Source: Rhynochetos jubatus
Taxonomy: Eukaryota; Chordata; Aves; Eurypygiformes; Rhynochetidae
Direction of reading: 5' to 3'
Length of the DNA stretch: 64,000 bases
Assembly (NCBI GenBank): GCA_027574665.1
Contig: CM050654.1
Location: 24,819,722 to 24,883,721 of the forward strand
Shown here one piece after another: positions 26,701 through 41,150 of the stretch; position 1 is the stretch's first letter; the number at the start of each line of letters is the position of its first letter. The notes beneath the pieces are model-generated. The model saw only the letters and a program-made list of their open reading frames with translations. It was not told where the DNA came from and searched no databases. The translations under genes were made by a program, and so were the position numbers.

Positions 26701-29700
26701 CATTTTCTTGAAGCCCTAGAAGCAATCAGGTATGAAATCCTTTCCAAGGAGAAAACTGATCTGGGGCTAAAACTGTTACACAGCCAAATCATAGACATCC
26801 TTTGTTCTTTGACAGGGCATATAAAATCTTTCCATCATATCCAGGGTAATTAAAATACTGGCTAAATAAACCAGTGTGGACATACTAACTGAGAATGTAA
26901 TGTTGACCTTATTGAAATAAATCCTTATTCTGGATTTTTAGTTGTGATCCGAATTCAAGAACATCATCCCACGGACTCTAGCTGAGAGGATGATAAGCAC
27001 TCCAATGGAGTTATATTGTTAAATTAGTAACCAGAGATTCAGGTACCGAGCGATGACTTAATCTTTAACTTTTGTCAGCTGGCCCAGGGAACTCATAACA
27101 AGGAATTTTCATTTCCATGGATATAATTTTAAAAGGCCACAAAACAATGTTCTTATGAAATCTTGTTACACAATTACTGCTTGCACTTGCCTGTATTGAC
27201 ACAGACTGCAACAACCAAGTGGGATATAAAATGCATTTTGCAGTGTTTCATTTTTAGCACATTAAGTAAACATACATAGTACTGGATTCTAATTTGAACA
27301 GTTAAGCTTCATGACCAGACTTTCCCAAAAGTATGTACTGATCTGTTCTCAAAGTAAGCACAGAAGCCAGCGCTCTAATAAACATCTAATTGAGCCTTGA
27401 TTAGTATAGCTACCATAAGTGTGCAGTGCTTGTAGGTACTACCCAGGCTAAAAAGCCAAACCATATTAAACACAGCTGTATTACATAAGGTATCCAGAGG
27501 CCATGGCTGGCAGTACAGAAGACAAGGAAATATTTCAGGAACTGATTCTGCTGCCTAAAAGTATGAGGTGAAGCAGTACCAAGAGAATGAGGAAACACAC
27601 ACACACCCCCCACACACCCCTGCTCTCTCCCATTCTTGTCCACTTTCCCCAGTTTATTTATTTCAATGCTTACTTCATGAATAGATGGCTCAGCCAGGCA
27701 CTGTGCTGTGTCCCCAGCAAGAAAGTAGAGTAAAAATCTGGACAAAATTGATGCTTTAATTTAACTGTGTTAAACTCTTAGTATTATGCTGATGAAGTTT
27801 GCTTAGGCTGAATTACAACAGTTTCTAATATTCAGCCAGAGTGTCAGGTGGTTAGATGATCAGGAAACAGCTAATAGCTTGGCAGGCAGCATATGGCCTG
27901 AAACAAGTTCTCATGTCCCCAAAATCTTACTGTCAGGATGAAACCACTAACAAAAACTATAAGGTCATCAGAGAGCCCATCACTGCAGTTTTCCTATTAT
28001 TGTTATCATTATTGCTGTTACCACAGTGCCTAGGAGCCACCTTGGGGAGCTTCCACAAAGTCTTGTTTCCAGGAGTTGCCCCCAGAGAGGCTGTTTCCAG
28101 AGGCCAAATCTGATCGAAATGTTGTATGTAGTCACACATGCCCATAGCCATCCTTTGAAAAGTAATAATAGTACTATAGTGAAAGCTGAATTCCTTGTAA
28201 AAGAGAATTCTAAGCTTGAGAAGAGAACTGCTTTGGCCTTTACCCTGAAACCCTTCTGAGGTACATGTTTATAATTCTCTGTTTCTGATTTTTTAAGTAT
28301 AATATTATTTCCTGAAGTATAAATCAAGAATTATCCCTCTATTATTATCTGATTAGCATTGAAGCTGTTAGAAAGCCAGACAAAGCAAAGGAAATTCAGA
28401 GATAAGGCTGTCACTCCATCTTTAACTTACCTCATTGTACTAAAAATGGCACAAAAGAATAAATGAAAGATTGCATACTGACTTTGACTTTGAAATTCTT
28501 GGCTTTTAAAATGTGTCTCAAACTCAGGTATTCAAAACTAGGTCCTTTCTTAGTCCATTTTAAAAAAAAGGAACATTGACCCTTATGGAAAAGTAACTCA
28601 ATCTTCAGTCCAGGATGGGGAGGGGAGTTTCAGTACCTTCTGCTGTTCCCTATTTCCAGAATTATCCAAACCTTCGTAGCTCAGAGAGGAAACACCACAA
28701 AGGACATGTTAACTTACCAAGCAGCACTGAGACAGAACAGTAATTCAAACAGCTCTCTCCAGTACAGTTCATTTCCTCCACCATCACTATCCAACCTACT
28801 GGAAACTTTCAGCAAAATTGCCAGGACTTGCGATAATGGTGGAATTTCATTAGTTTGTGTCTTTAGGTTCCCCATTAAAGACTTAGGAGTGCCCAAATTA
28901 TGAATGAAATTGAAATTAAAGAAAATTACTATCATTAAAAACAGTCACAGAAAAATAAGAACTTTAAACCTTTTTGCTAGTGAGAGGAGAAAATGTTTTA
29001 ACTTTCTTAAAATACCACCAATAACCTATTTTCCTAGGAACAGAAATCTTCCTGCATCAGTTTCTAGACAGACATCATTTTTCCTTGATGTTAGTCAAAT
29101 ACCACACACATACCTGAGAGTACATTTTGTAAGTAGGGGGTCCTAAAGATAGGTGGGAAATGTGAAGGGAATCATAATGAGTAGAAGTGAGGAAGGAGGA
29201 AGACAGACACGTGCTGAAGAACATAAGGATTTCCTCACCCCAGGTTTCAGGAGCCATTGTATGTCTTTGTCATTGTTTCACATTTTAAGGTCTGACAGGT
29301 CTACAGACATCTGCTGGACCAAGGTGCTGAACAAGGACTTACAGATACACACACCTATGTGCGTGGTGGATCCTCAGATAAATTCTTTCTACCAGCTTAA
29401 GAAATGTCTCAAGAAATGTGACTGCACCTTTTAGAACTCTTGTCTCTGCCATCTTCTGAAAATGACCAAGCTTTGATATAACTATCTGTTTGAAAAGATT
29501 ATTTTTAAGCCAAAAAATTTCTGATGGAAAGAATCTATTTTCACTTGCTCTTTGTTTCACCTAAGTTCTGCTGGATATTATGCTGTAGGCAGCCATAATG
29601 TATAGGATATTCAGAAGGAGAAAATGTAGTAAAGTAGCCAGTCCTCATCATAAAAATCTGGCACTGTTGTTAAATTAAATTATTCATGAATGTGTGAAGA

Positions 29701-32700
29701 CTTCAGGTTTCATTACATTGCCCTTTTTTATCTCTAAAATGTATAATCCTGTGGTCCTCAAACGTGAAGAAATATCTTTACCACTGAGTAGGCACTGTGT
29801 GCTTTGCTGCTTTCTCTAATTACAACTAAAAAGCTGCAAATGTAACTTTGCACTTTAAAAAGTGAATTCTAGTGCAACTAACCATCAGAATACTATTAGA
29901 TTACTTAGATTAACAAAAGCAAGTGAAGTGTATGTGAACAGCAGCCTTTAATTGGCTCACTGTATGATCCATTAATACTATATGTGATATATAAATAGTT
30001 TTCCTGTTCAGAGACCCTTGCTATACAAAGTGCACTGCAGATTTTAACAGTAGAGTTTGTTTTCAGAGCTTTAGGACCAATTGCTTCTCCTGACCATACC
30101 AATTTCTATTTTTTCAGCTGAGATCATATAGAAAATATTTAGATCTGTACTTCTCAGGCTATCCAATGGACATTTTGCACAGCTTTCAAACTACTTTTCT
30201 TTTTTCATGCACACTGGATTTGTGATTTTTCCATGGTTTTCATGCATTAAAACCCATCCAAAAAGTAGGTAATTTTTCTAGCACTAATAATCAGCCATTC
30301 TGACAACTTGAACAGTGCTAAAATCATCAATGATGTTACACCAATGAGCAAGAAATCCTCTAGAGAAACTGATTGATGCTTTCTTATCTTTTCAAGTTAT
30401 TAGTTATAAGGACTTCATGCTTAAAGTTTCCTTAAAAGTTTTTGCTTTTTTCTGTATTATTTTGTCCTCAGGGATGTATTGGTAATGTGCAGATGTTGGA
30501 GCAAGCTATGCTTTCAGCAGGCACTCAAAAATGTTTATGAAGGCAGCACCTCTCAGTTTCCCTGGTCACCAGTCATGACCTGAGATGATCATGACGGCAA
30601 TAGAAGACTGTCCTGACAACGGACAAATTTCTCTTCAGCTGAAAAATGGTAGAGTGCTTTGTTCAAGTTGTTCATCTTCTGGAATGGACTTTCAGATGAC
30701 CTTTCCTGGGACATGTTCCTTGTCAGGACATGATTTGAGGCTGGTTTTGACAAACATCCAGATGTCATGATATGCAGTGTCAGGACTCTGAGGCTGAGTG
30801 TAGGCCAAGTTGATTCTGAGAGAAAAGAGCTCAAGCACTAAAATTCGAGATTTATAAATGTCTTAGTTTTGTTTAAGGGAGTTCAGTGTAAGTTATAGTA
30901 CTTTCTGATGTTTGAGAATGGTTAAATATCTCTATTAACAAGGCCAAAATCAGTTTTCAGACAAATTTTCAGGTAGCAAAGGTGGAATAGCTCTCATTTC
31001 AAATGTGGCATACAAAAGTCCAGAATTTTATCTATTGCTTGTCATGCATTTGTAAAGATTGTGGGGATCATGTCCTTCTCCCACTAGAAAACAAATCCAC
31101 TGAAGTTGTTCATACTGTTTCCCTTAAGACTGTTTGCAAATCTGTACAGTTTTCTCTCCAAAGATTTTAAATTCACTAAAATTAAGCAATAAAGAGTTAA
31201 TAGAAATTGTCAATTAAAATTCCATTCTGAAGCCTGTGATTGGAAGGTCCTGCATGAACATCATTTTCAAGTAAAAAGATTAATTGCAGATTGGGTTAAG
31301 AGACCCAATCTGAAAGGCTCAAGTCCAAGAAAGGATGGCAATAGGAACAAAGGTGTCAGACACCCTGTCTGTGGATCTCATTGTTATAATAATATATCTT
31401 AAAGGAATACAAACTATTTCAACTTTTTTCTTTTATTCATAGATATATGAAAAATGTGCCAAAAGGTATATCTTCACCATAGCAACGGTTATCTACTGAG
31501 TGATGAGACACTGGGTTGCTTTCATTTTAGTGTTCACAGGCAGTCAGCTTCCTCCTTTTTGACATTCTTCCATTACCTAGTCTATCAGAAGGCACTCAGT
31601 TATATTTTGCAATGTAATTTTTTGATATTACATAATATTATGTATCAATTATACCTCTATATGTATTATTACACAACTAAGTGAAAAGCAATGATTGCAG
31701 GATTTAGGATTACCATTTTCCCTGACTGGGTTTGTGCTGCTCTCCATCTATATGGTGAAAAACATAGGCATGGTTTGAGCATGAATGTTCAAATTGTGTG
31801 TCAACAGCTTTTGATTTTTTAACATCTTTGAGATTTTGCACTTTTTTAACTCTGTAGTATTGTATTTAACATACTTTCGTAAATGCTTGGTCACTGACTT
31901 TTCGTTCCAATTAGTTGCTGCCTGTGGTGCATGGATGAGCCCATAAGGCATTTTTACGCTCTCTGACAAGGTAACTGACATTTTTAAATTAAAGAACAGA
32001 TAACAAATCGTCATGATTTCTAGCAAATATTTTGTTCATATGTAGCAAAGACGCATCAACCACCACAGGAATATTTGTGAACATCACATACGAAAGAGCT
32101 AACAATAGTTGAACCAAAATGCTTGCTGGGAATCTGAAGATCTGCAGACCTTCTGAGCAATCAACCATCCCTCCTTCCAAGTCGCAATGTGCATTTTTCC
32201 TTACCAAGGGATGTACTTGGTGTAGCATAAAATAATATGGTAGGTTTTATCAAAGGAAAAGGAAGATGCCTTGTCTACTGAACAGACTTACAGTTATGCA
32301 GATCATGCTAATGAAAAGGATTCTCTGTTTTAGGTTTGGGATATAAATTGCTTTCTGTGGGAGTAAGGAAGTCATTCACTTCATTTCCTGCACAAAATTG
32401 AACTTGTCTAGGCATATTATGGAACTTATTTTGGATGGCTGAAAAAGGGAGTAAAAAATTGCCACCTTCTGAAAACATAGGCTACATAGCTAGCCTGATT
32501 AAGTATGACATATTCCAAATTAATGAAATTACAATAATATTAAACAATGCTGCTCCACACGTAATACATTACTGACACTTTCACCAATATTCTTTGCAGC
32601 AGACTAATGCGTTAAGAGAAAATATCCCTAGATCATGCAGCCTGCCACTGTCTGAATAATGCAGAACTTCAATACTACAAGCTGACCATGGCAAACAAAA

Positions 32701-35700
32701 GAAAATTGTTTGATCTGTGGTAATCATTCCACCAAGCTGGAATTTCTGTTAGTCTGTGTCATAGCCATATTTCATTGCCCTCATGACAACCCCACTTCTT
32801 CCCTTCCTTTGCCACTGCAAGTGCAAAATGCAGGCCATAAACCTTCTGATATTTACTACGAAGATTTTGAAATTTCCAGACAGAAAATGTCAGAGGAGAT
32901 TGTCTATAAACTTGGCAGGCACCCAAAACACATAACAGGCTAAAACAAGTCCCATAAACAGTGTAAATTATGTTTGTACGTGTTCAGTAAAGTAGGAAGT
33001 TACAAAATAATCTTCAGCAAAACCGTTTCTAGCAATCAGAATCAGAGTGAAACTTATCTTACTGGAAAAGGAAGGAGGAAGCACTAGGATGAGGGGGTTT
33101 TTTAATGATTACATTTTTTTTTTTGGAAACAGAAGAGAAAGGAGAAGATAAATCTTTTGAAACCATGAGTGTGTGATAGAAAGTGAACTTACCTATGCAT
33201 AAGCGTACACAAAGAAAACTCCTCTCTTCTGGAAAATTCATTCAAACCTATGACTGGATTTCATTACAAGAGGAAGGAGAAATTGGAGAAAGTCACAGTC
33301 TGAATAAAGCACCACCTAGATATTATTCGTAACATATTTCCACTGAGCTTCGCACTGAGGCACTGCAAAGCTTTTGACCTGAGGTACAGAGCTTGTACCA
33401 TCACCAGGTCCTGAAGAGACAAATAAAAAATGCAGTTTCCATTTTAATTCCTAGTCCACGTGCAGAGTATCACAGGATTATTCTCCAGACAGAAGAATCT
33501 TTAGCATTAAATAAGAGTCTTTTAAAAGGAAAACAACTTTTGACTCTGAACGTAGCCAGGTGGCTAGCAGATAACGCAAGAGCAGTAAAGGCAAAGATGC
33601 GTGTTTTGAAATAGACCAGCTGATGAACAAATCTTCCATGATTTCAATAGGCAGGTCCCTACATTCCAAAGATCTCCGCTTTCCTTCCAATGCTAGTGAG
33701 TTCATTATACCTGGACAGCATTTGGAAAAGAATATGTTCTGTTGTTCAGATACAGATGGAGACTAAATGCAGGGATATCGATTGAATTACCCTGGGTTTA
33801 CAGCAGGGTAATTGTTAGCAGAATCTGGCTTCTTGTTTCTAGATTTTTTAGTATTCTATGAATATCACAGATCAGACAGTGTGCTATCCTTCAACTGCTA
33901 TACAATTTTTTTCATTAGAGTCTCAATGACCTCCTCTTAAAATTAGTTAACTGATTGATTTGTATTCCAGAGGGTGCTCATTACAGCTACCGTTAGTGCA
34001 CAAAATCCCATGAACATAAAAGATTACCCTAAAAAACAGCAATTTCAAGCTTTCATTAAAAGGTCTTTTTCACAGGTTGAAGTCAGTCAAGCAGTAAGTA
34101 ATTAAGACAATTTACTGTAGCATGACTGTATGTATTTCACCATATATTCCCACAAGAAAACCAGGGGAGACGTCTACATTAGTTTTAGTTTTGTACTGCT
34201 TTGGAGATGGGATTGCAGAGAGCATGGTACTTGACTTTCTAGGCTGAGCATCCCCCAAGAGCTTTACACTGCCAGCATTTGTGCTGATGCCTTTGCAGTA
34301 TCACAACTATCACTTACAGCTAGCAATCCTGCTTCACAGAAGCCAAATGAAGTCCCTTCAGTCCAGGGCTGTGTTAATTGCCCTTGGAGACTCTAGAGGG
34401 TACAGTTACGGGAGGCCTGCTTTAGTATTGGTTTTATTTTGTTCACTATTACCCACCCTCATGGCTCACAGATGTCTGGACTCCTGCAGAGTGCTCTGTA
34501 CCGATACTGCATTCTCTTTATGTGCAGATAAAGAGGATTAGATGAGGACACAGTTTCATTTCCTTATAGTGACCAGAAAACAGAGAAGAAAGCTAGGGAA
34601 TAAAATAACTGTTGTATTAACCACTGCTGTAGGCTGCAAAGACTACAGACATTCCAGATCAGTGTTGATTAGTAATTAGCACAAAGCAGATGGGAAATCA
34701 TGCTGTCTGCCCAGGAAGTTAATGCAAACTAGTTACAGTATTTATATGTTGTTGAGACTACCCTGCTAAACTGTGTTTTAAATAAATAGCAGAACTAGAA
34801 TTATCTTGACATTTCAGTTAAAAATAGGTAAGACTAAATACTGAATTGGAAATTAGCTTCAAGTTTATGCTGAAAAGAGATCAGGAGTTCTCTGTATTCA
34901 TAAATGATCATTCTTGGGTTGAAATCCTTTTTAATTTTTACAATATATTTTTAAAGGCATCTGCTTTAAATGTAGTTTTATTTGCCACTTCTTAAGAGGA
35001 ATGAGTTTTCTGTTCCTCACTACAGACCTTGAATGTGATTAATGAAAGACTAATTCTCAACTTAATTGGTATTCTGCTGCCATATATATCACCGCATGTT
35101 GTGTACTTTTCTTATTCAAAAGATTGGATGTTCAGGGAATTGCAATTCATTCTAAAGGCTAAGGAATTAGGGATACTTTGGAAAGCTGTTTTGAGATGAT
35201 CCCACAAAGGCAGACAAGGAACTCCTTTTTGTACCAATAGGCTTTCTTTCTACAATATCAATCCTAAATTTAGGTTTAACAGTCATGAGCATGGAGAAAT
35301 AGGCTCTCTGTTGAGGTGGCCCCAGACATTTTGGGGTTGATCATTAATACATTTGCCTTTTCTGGGAAAAGAATGATCAGTAAAGATACTCTTATGTGGG
35401 CATGACTTAAATGGGTAGTTTTGATACTGAGTCTGACATCCGTGACTGTTAGCCTGACAAGACTGTGAGAAACTGGAAGAAGGAATGAAATAATAATATT
35501 TTAAAACTTTGGAACATAAGGCTTTCTCAAATCTCATCCTCACCTGGAAAAAACAGTGAGTAAATAGGAGGGCTATGTTGGATAAAACTTTTGCTGTTTT
35601 GTTATAAGCAACTTTTTGTATAATGAGTTATGGTTTAGGGACTACAAGTCCTTATTAAATACATGCAAAGATTTTCTAGGACTACAAGAAATATAAATTT

Positions 35701-35860
35701 CCTGTGATACAGGAATCAAAAAGGATTAAAAGTAATTTCTAATAGACAGACTTCCTAACTGATAAAATAATCATCTCCATCCTCAGACCAGAATAAACTA
35801 GAACATAATTTCATGAACTGCATATTATTTCTGTTTAACACAATTATTTCTGTTTAACAG
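23773..35860 (+). other. KCNH7: KCNH7 12-kb intron
   Basis: This is the longest intron in the window. It is AT-rich and mostly unique, with a short (CA)n tract near 27594-27620. Many 60-115 codon frames occur by chance. None has splice context or similarity I recognise. I see no mobile element in it. Confidence 0.8.
27594..27620. repeat. CA/C-rich simple repeat
   Basis: A short run of ACACACAC interrupted by CCCCCC lies in a KCNH7 intron. Confidence 0.8.
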
Positions 35861-36124
35861 ATTATTTCAAAGAAAATGATCAGAGTGATCCTGAACCCTC
35901 AGGGGACACCCCCAGATACTATCAATCTATTAAGAAACACTTCGAGGAGAAAAAAAGTGGGTCGTCATCTTTTGTGTCCTCCATTGAAGATGAGCAAAAG
36001 CCTCTGTTTTCTGGCATAGCTGATTACCCATCTGTAACAGAGAAAACCACAGCGGTGGACTTTGAAGAAATAGCTCAAGCCACAGAAAAAATTCATATTG
36101 ACAAAAGAAGCAGTTCTTGCAAAG
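35861..36124 (+). CDS. KCNH7: KCNH7 (ERG3) exon: cytoplasmic C-terminus
   Basis: This 264-bp exon encodes the poorly conserved cytoplasmic tail. It starts [20 protein letters not shown], followed by the conserved [20 protein letters not shown] and [11 protein letters not shown] blocks, and ends [10 protein letters not shown]. The blocks HFEEKK, [14 protein letters not shown] and HIDKRS are shared with mammalian ERG3, which confirms KCNH7 over KCNH2 and KCNH6. The acceptor is CTGTTTAACAG and the donor is AAAG|GTAATC. Confidence 0.95.
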
Positions 36125-39100
36125 GTAATCTAGCCAATCTGATTTTGTACAGTTTGAGTAGACAACTTCTTTAGTCTAATTATCAGAAATCATTTTCTGA
36201 ATGGTTCTATTGATTCTTTACATAATATTTACTTATGTGCTTTCTGAAAAGTTAACAAGAAAAAATATTTTAGATGAAAAATTATTTCTCAAAAGGATTA
36301 ATATAGTTTAATACACTGGTTGTGGGACTGGATTACAGAACCTACAAAAGGTTTTTCCAGGCTTTGTTAATAAATCAACTTGTAACTGAAGTGCCTTAGG
36401 AAAGTTATTTAAACAAACTTTAAAATTGTCAACTGGTACTGGATGTCATTGAGTGCCCATGGGTGAAAACTGCACTTAAAGCAGTAAAGAATTCCTCAAA
36501 GAGTGTTTGATATGTCAGAGCTGGGTAACAGTAAAAAATCCTAGATAACGAGAACTAAATAAAACAAGCGATGGTTGCACATGCACAACAAAAGAAAAAA
36601 AGTTTCAGGTGATTAGTTTAATTCTCTGTATTGACAAGGCACAACTAAAATTTGGCAAAAAAAAAATAATTAGAGCTTGAAAGAATGCTATCCCATTTTG
36701 CTGCATATGTTGGTTAAAAGGTGTGCCATTGCATCACAGAGACCAAATCCTGACCTAATCCTGACCTTCAGAAGTAAAACACAAGAACAAAGATTTGGCC
36801 ATTCGTATATGACAAATGATCAAAAACTATTAAGCAATCTCAGTTAGTTTTACATAGAGTTATATCACATAATTAAAATTACATCTAATGTACTAAAATA
36901 TTAATTTTCTCAGTGATGTGAAGGGAAATTAATGAAAAGCCCCAAATTAATAGGAAGGGGGAAATTAAGTATTTATTGTTTAATACTGTTTTCCACAGTA
37001 GTTAGTTTCCATTAAGGCAATTTAAACATTTAACAATCATTCATTAAACTTTTAGCTATAATTTAAAACAATCCTAATGATTAATCAGGCTAAACAATTT
37101 ATTTTTTACATCTCAAAGTTATGAAGTCTGTTTTCCTCAGGTTAGGGCTACATAAATCTGCACGACATAAACTTGTTGCATACCAGCTGCAATTTGAAAG
37201 CTTACCTTTCCCCTACCAATAGCCAGACATGTGTCCCTGCAGCTATAGCAACGTTTTCCAAGGCAACCTATCCCAGATTTTATATGAGCTAAATTTGGCA
37301 TGTCTAAAGGTTACTTATTTTGATTAAGACCACATTCTTTTTTCTACTTTGCAATCTAGCACTTGTCACTTTCATAAAAACTTCAAGGTCAATAAAATAG
37401 GATCAGTTTTGATTGATATGTTTTAAACGCAATTCCTATTCCTGATATTAATTAGAGATCGGTTATAGCTTACCATTAAAGTAGTTACAAACATAATGAA
37501 TTTTTTAAATAGACTCTGCTTGTGTGTATGTATGTTTATAATCCACACATAATTCTTGAATACAAATGCACTTGTATAAAGCTACCAAAACTCATTACCA
37601 CCATGACTGTTACATATTTAATTATCTTTAGCTTTGTTTTTTAGTTTTGGTCATTACTGTTGATGAATGGAAACATTATTAATAATGTATTGCGTAATGT
37701 GGGCAGAATCTGCATAAACTTCTCTCTCACAATCCTGAAATGCAACTCGTAACATTAAAACATATGGTTCTTTTCACAAAACTTGATAATTTTCCCATAG
37801 CTGGTAACATATATATTGCAAAAAAAAAATTTGGTTTCTATTTTCATTTGGTAATTATTTGCGCTGTAAGTTTGATTCTTGAATTGTTCAAGTAAACCAA
37901 GTTGTACATTTGTTGCTTCAGTTCTCAGTCTAGGATTCTTCAGGGCCTGGAAGAACATAGTTTGTTACAAAGCTGTAGCTGCTGTTGGGCTTTTCTGGGG
38001 ATACTTGTGTATGTGGAAGTACCTGAAAAGATGCTTAGAACAGTACAATACCGTTATCTTATAGTGTATGAAACCATTTTATAATTTGAATGACTGTTCT
38101 TTGTCACAAATTCTATGTTTGTTGTAATAGTCCACATATTCTGGGACAAAAACCAGCTGTGATTTCCCTGGTATAATCCATGGCATTGAAAAAGATGTGA
38201 TTTTATTAAATGATTTATTATCTAAAATTATCAACAACTTGGCTTTTACAGGACATTAAAAAGCAATTAAATGTACAGCCTATATCTTTAGTTTCTACTC
38301 CAGAAATTCACTGCTTAAAAGTAAATCCACTGGATTTACAACATCCATTGCACCCACACCCACACACAGAAGTATGCTCCCTTCACTTTGCTGAGAGCTT
38401 TCCAGCTTCCTTGGACACTGCACACTGTGCCACGTGTGCCTGCTAAAACCAAATTACATGCCTCTCTGGCAGTGTTTTCCTCTTTCCTTCTGCTGGTTTA
38501 AGTGGCTGAGAAGCTGAACAGGTTTCTGTGTAGCCAAGATCAAATCTCTTTCCTCTTCCTTAAGCTCAGTGCATAAAATCAGTTACAGGTCATGTCATAT
38601 GAAATTCAAACACTCTCTACAGCTCTAGGAAACCTTCTACCACCTGCTAACCAAAGATCAGACAATGCTGTAAGCACCTTTCTCTGATAAAAAAGAGACG
38701 CAAGTCTCCTCCCTCAGTTGGAGTCAAATAGTGAGAGCTCCCCTTCCTGGCTAAATCTGCCTGAAATACTAAATCTGAGCAGGATGCTTTTTTATATGTA
38801 TATATAATTTCTTTACTTACAGCAACACTGCTCAAAGATGTGTTTGAAAAGGATTAGCTAATAGCATTTGAACAAACCTCTCACGTATCACCCACACTTT
38901 GTTTTTTTCTCTTTTCTTTGAAACACAGCTCTGGCTGCTCTGGTTGCTTAGAAAAATTTCACAAGTGTGAAATGAATGCAACCTATGCTGAGTTATCAGC
39001 ATGCAGTGCCAAGAGAAGTGTTAGGAGAAGCTCTGAGCAAACCTTTCAGGGACTACCAGGGGATGTGGGATTCAAATCCAACCGCTCAAACAGAGGCTGA

Positions 39101-40981
39101 TGCCTTATAAGCAGTCGAGGATTTTGTCCAGCTGTACGTTAAAGCAGCAGCCTGAGTGTAGTAAGAATTTCTAATATATTCTGCAACTTCATGTAGTTAA
39201 ATAATTGCAAATAAAACTCTAATGGGAGTTCTACTGAACAGGTGTTAAAGTTTTAACAACCTTTTTTAACACAGCAGAGGAGAATCTGAGTGGTATTGAG
39301 CAATTTTTGACAACAGTTTCACTCAAAGTAACAAAGGCTTGAGGTGCGGGGGCACAGATGTAGAAAAAGCCCTGTTCATCCTAAATAGGTCTCCCGTAGT
39401 CTCTACAAAGCTTACAGCAAGATCTTCGTTCTGTACCAGATAAGGGTATGTGAACGAATATATCCTATGATAAATGATTTGCAACCTTCCACCAGCTTGC
39501 TGAACAGAGAAACAGCCTATTCTAACAGGAATGTAAACTAATTAATAAATGCACAGAGGTGCAAATTAAGCAGATTGAAAGAGGAAGGTGAAATAGCTCA
39601 GACCAGAAATCCAAACAAAAGGAAGGAGTGTCCTTCAGTTCTGTTTGGGTGGTAAGGTACAGTGTTTGATCGCAGAGATCCAAGAACTGGGAGGGACAAG
39701 AGGGATGGACTGTGGGCACAGCAGGCACAGGGTGGGGCCTGGAGTAGTCATCATCTTTTTTTTACAAAGAGCTGGAGATAAATAAATAAGTATAAATGGC
39801 TCAAATAAAGAGTATTTTTTTTATATTTTTTATATTGCACATATAGAAGGATTAAAAGGGGAAATAAATTCAGCAACCTAGCTGAAACTCTGAAGCAAGA
39901 TCATAATTATGCAACTGGGCTTTTTTTAGCTTGAAACAATTTTCTCTATCATAATCCAATCTCTGTCTTAATCCAAAATTTTACCTATAGTTCAAATAGG
40001 AAAAAAGGAAAAAAAAGTAATTATTATTTACTATGAAGCTTCATTTAATATTAAAGTGATCTCTGACTGACCTAGGAATGCTAAATATTTCATTCTTTCA
40101 GGATTCACAAATTATTAAACAAAATGAACTGTCACCTTTCACCCCACGGTACTGTAAGAGCCTCTGAGACGTGTTTTACACTATGATGTAGTGCCTGGCT
40201 TGGAGACTAGTGATGCTAAACATGAATGAAAGTTAATTTCCCTTTTGAAAATAATAACCAGTCTCCCTTTGCAAGCAGTATGAGCGGCATTAAATGGCCC
40301 CTGTCTCAGGGAAAACAAAGTGAACTTCACCCACCTTGTTCAGACCAGCACTGTTACAGTTACTGGTGAGAAAGGCAGCAGGCTGAGGTGTGGCAACTTT
40401 CCCTAGAGGGCGCATTCCAGTGCACTGTAATGCATGCCAGTGCTCCAAATGCAATGCTGCGAGCTCTCTTTTACACCAAAAAGCTAACCAGTGAATAAAC
40501 TTCAACAGCACATTCAAGGGCAAGACAAGAGGTTTTAGCCAGGTCTCTAAAACACACAATCAAAGACATTCAGGTACATCATTTAATGCACCTAGGTTAC
40601 AACAAATATTTCTAATTTCAGTGAATAACGAATTTCTTAAAAACTGTATAGAAGTAAATAAAACTAAAGAAATAGGAGCCATTCAGTGGCAAAACTCGGA
40701 TTATGCTGACTAGACAAAGCTGCTTGTTTATCTAGAGCTTCAAAATGCTAGCATGTTGCTATTGTTAGGTTAGAATTCCACAATTTTGGGATGTGACCAG
40801 TTTTCTCTTTCCTTAAATCATGGTAAGGAACAAAGAGAGTTCTTCAGGCAGCATGCCAGCATACCAATTTGCCTTTCAAGGTTTTGAGAAACATTAGTAA
40901 GTGGGATGCTTGAGGGGTGCCAAGCCCTCTCTAACAGCATGTGTATGAAACTATACTCTTATATGGTTTGTTTTTCATCAG
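36125..40981 (+). other. KCNH7: KCNH7 intron with TAAT-rich block
   Basis: This 4.9-kb intron is AT-rich. The stretch 36890-37120 is unusually dense in ATTAAT/TAATTA-like cores and could be a conserved enhancer, but this is inference. No exon or mobile element is evident. Confidence 0.75.
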
Positions 40982-41150
40982 ACATCACTGATAAAAGAGA
41001 CTGGGAGCAGGAGAACATCCAGGAGTACCAGGACTCCCCAACTCAGTCAGCGTTACCCCATGTTACATGGGGCATCTGTGAAACTGAAAGTGATTTTATA
41101 TATGGGGAAGTGGAGAATCGATTAGATTTACTTCAAGAACAACTCAACAG
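40982..41150 (+). CDS. KCNH7: KCNH7 (ERG3) exon: start of coiled-coil
   Basis: This 169-bp exon encodes [20 protein letters not shown] and then the strongly conserved [20 protein letters not shown] and LQEQLNR. The last part is the first half of the C-terminal coiled coil that helps ERG subunits assemble. The acceptor is TTTTTCATCAG and the donor is CAACAG|GTAAAA, splitting an arginine codon. Confidence 0.96.
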
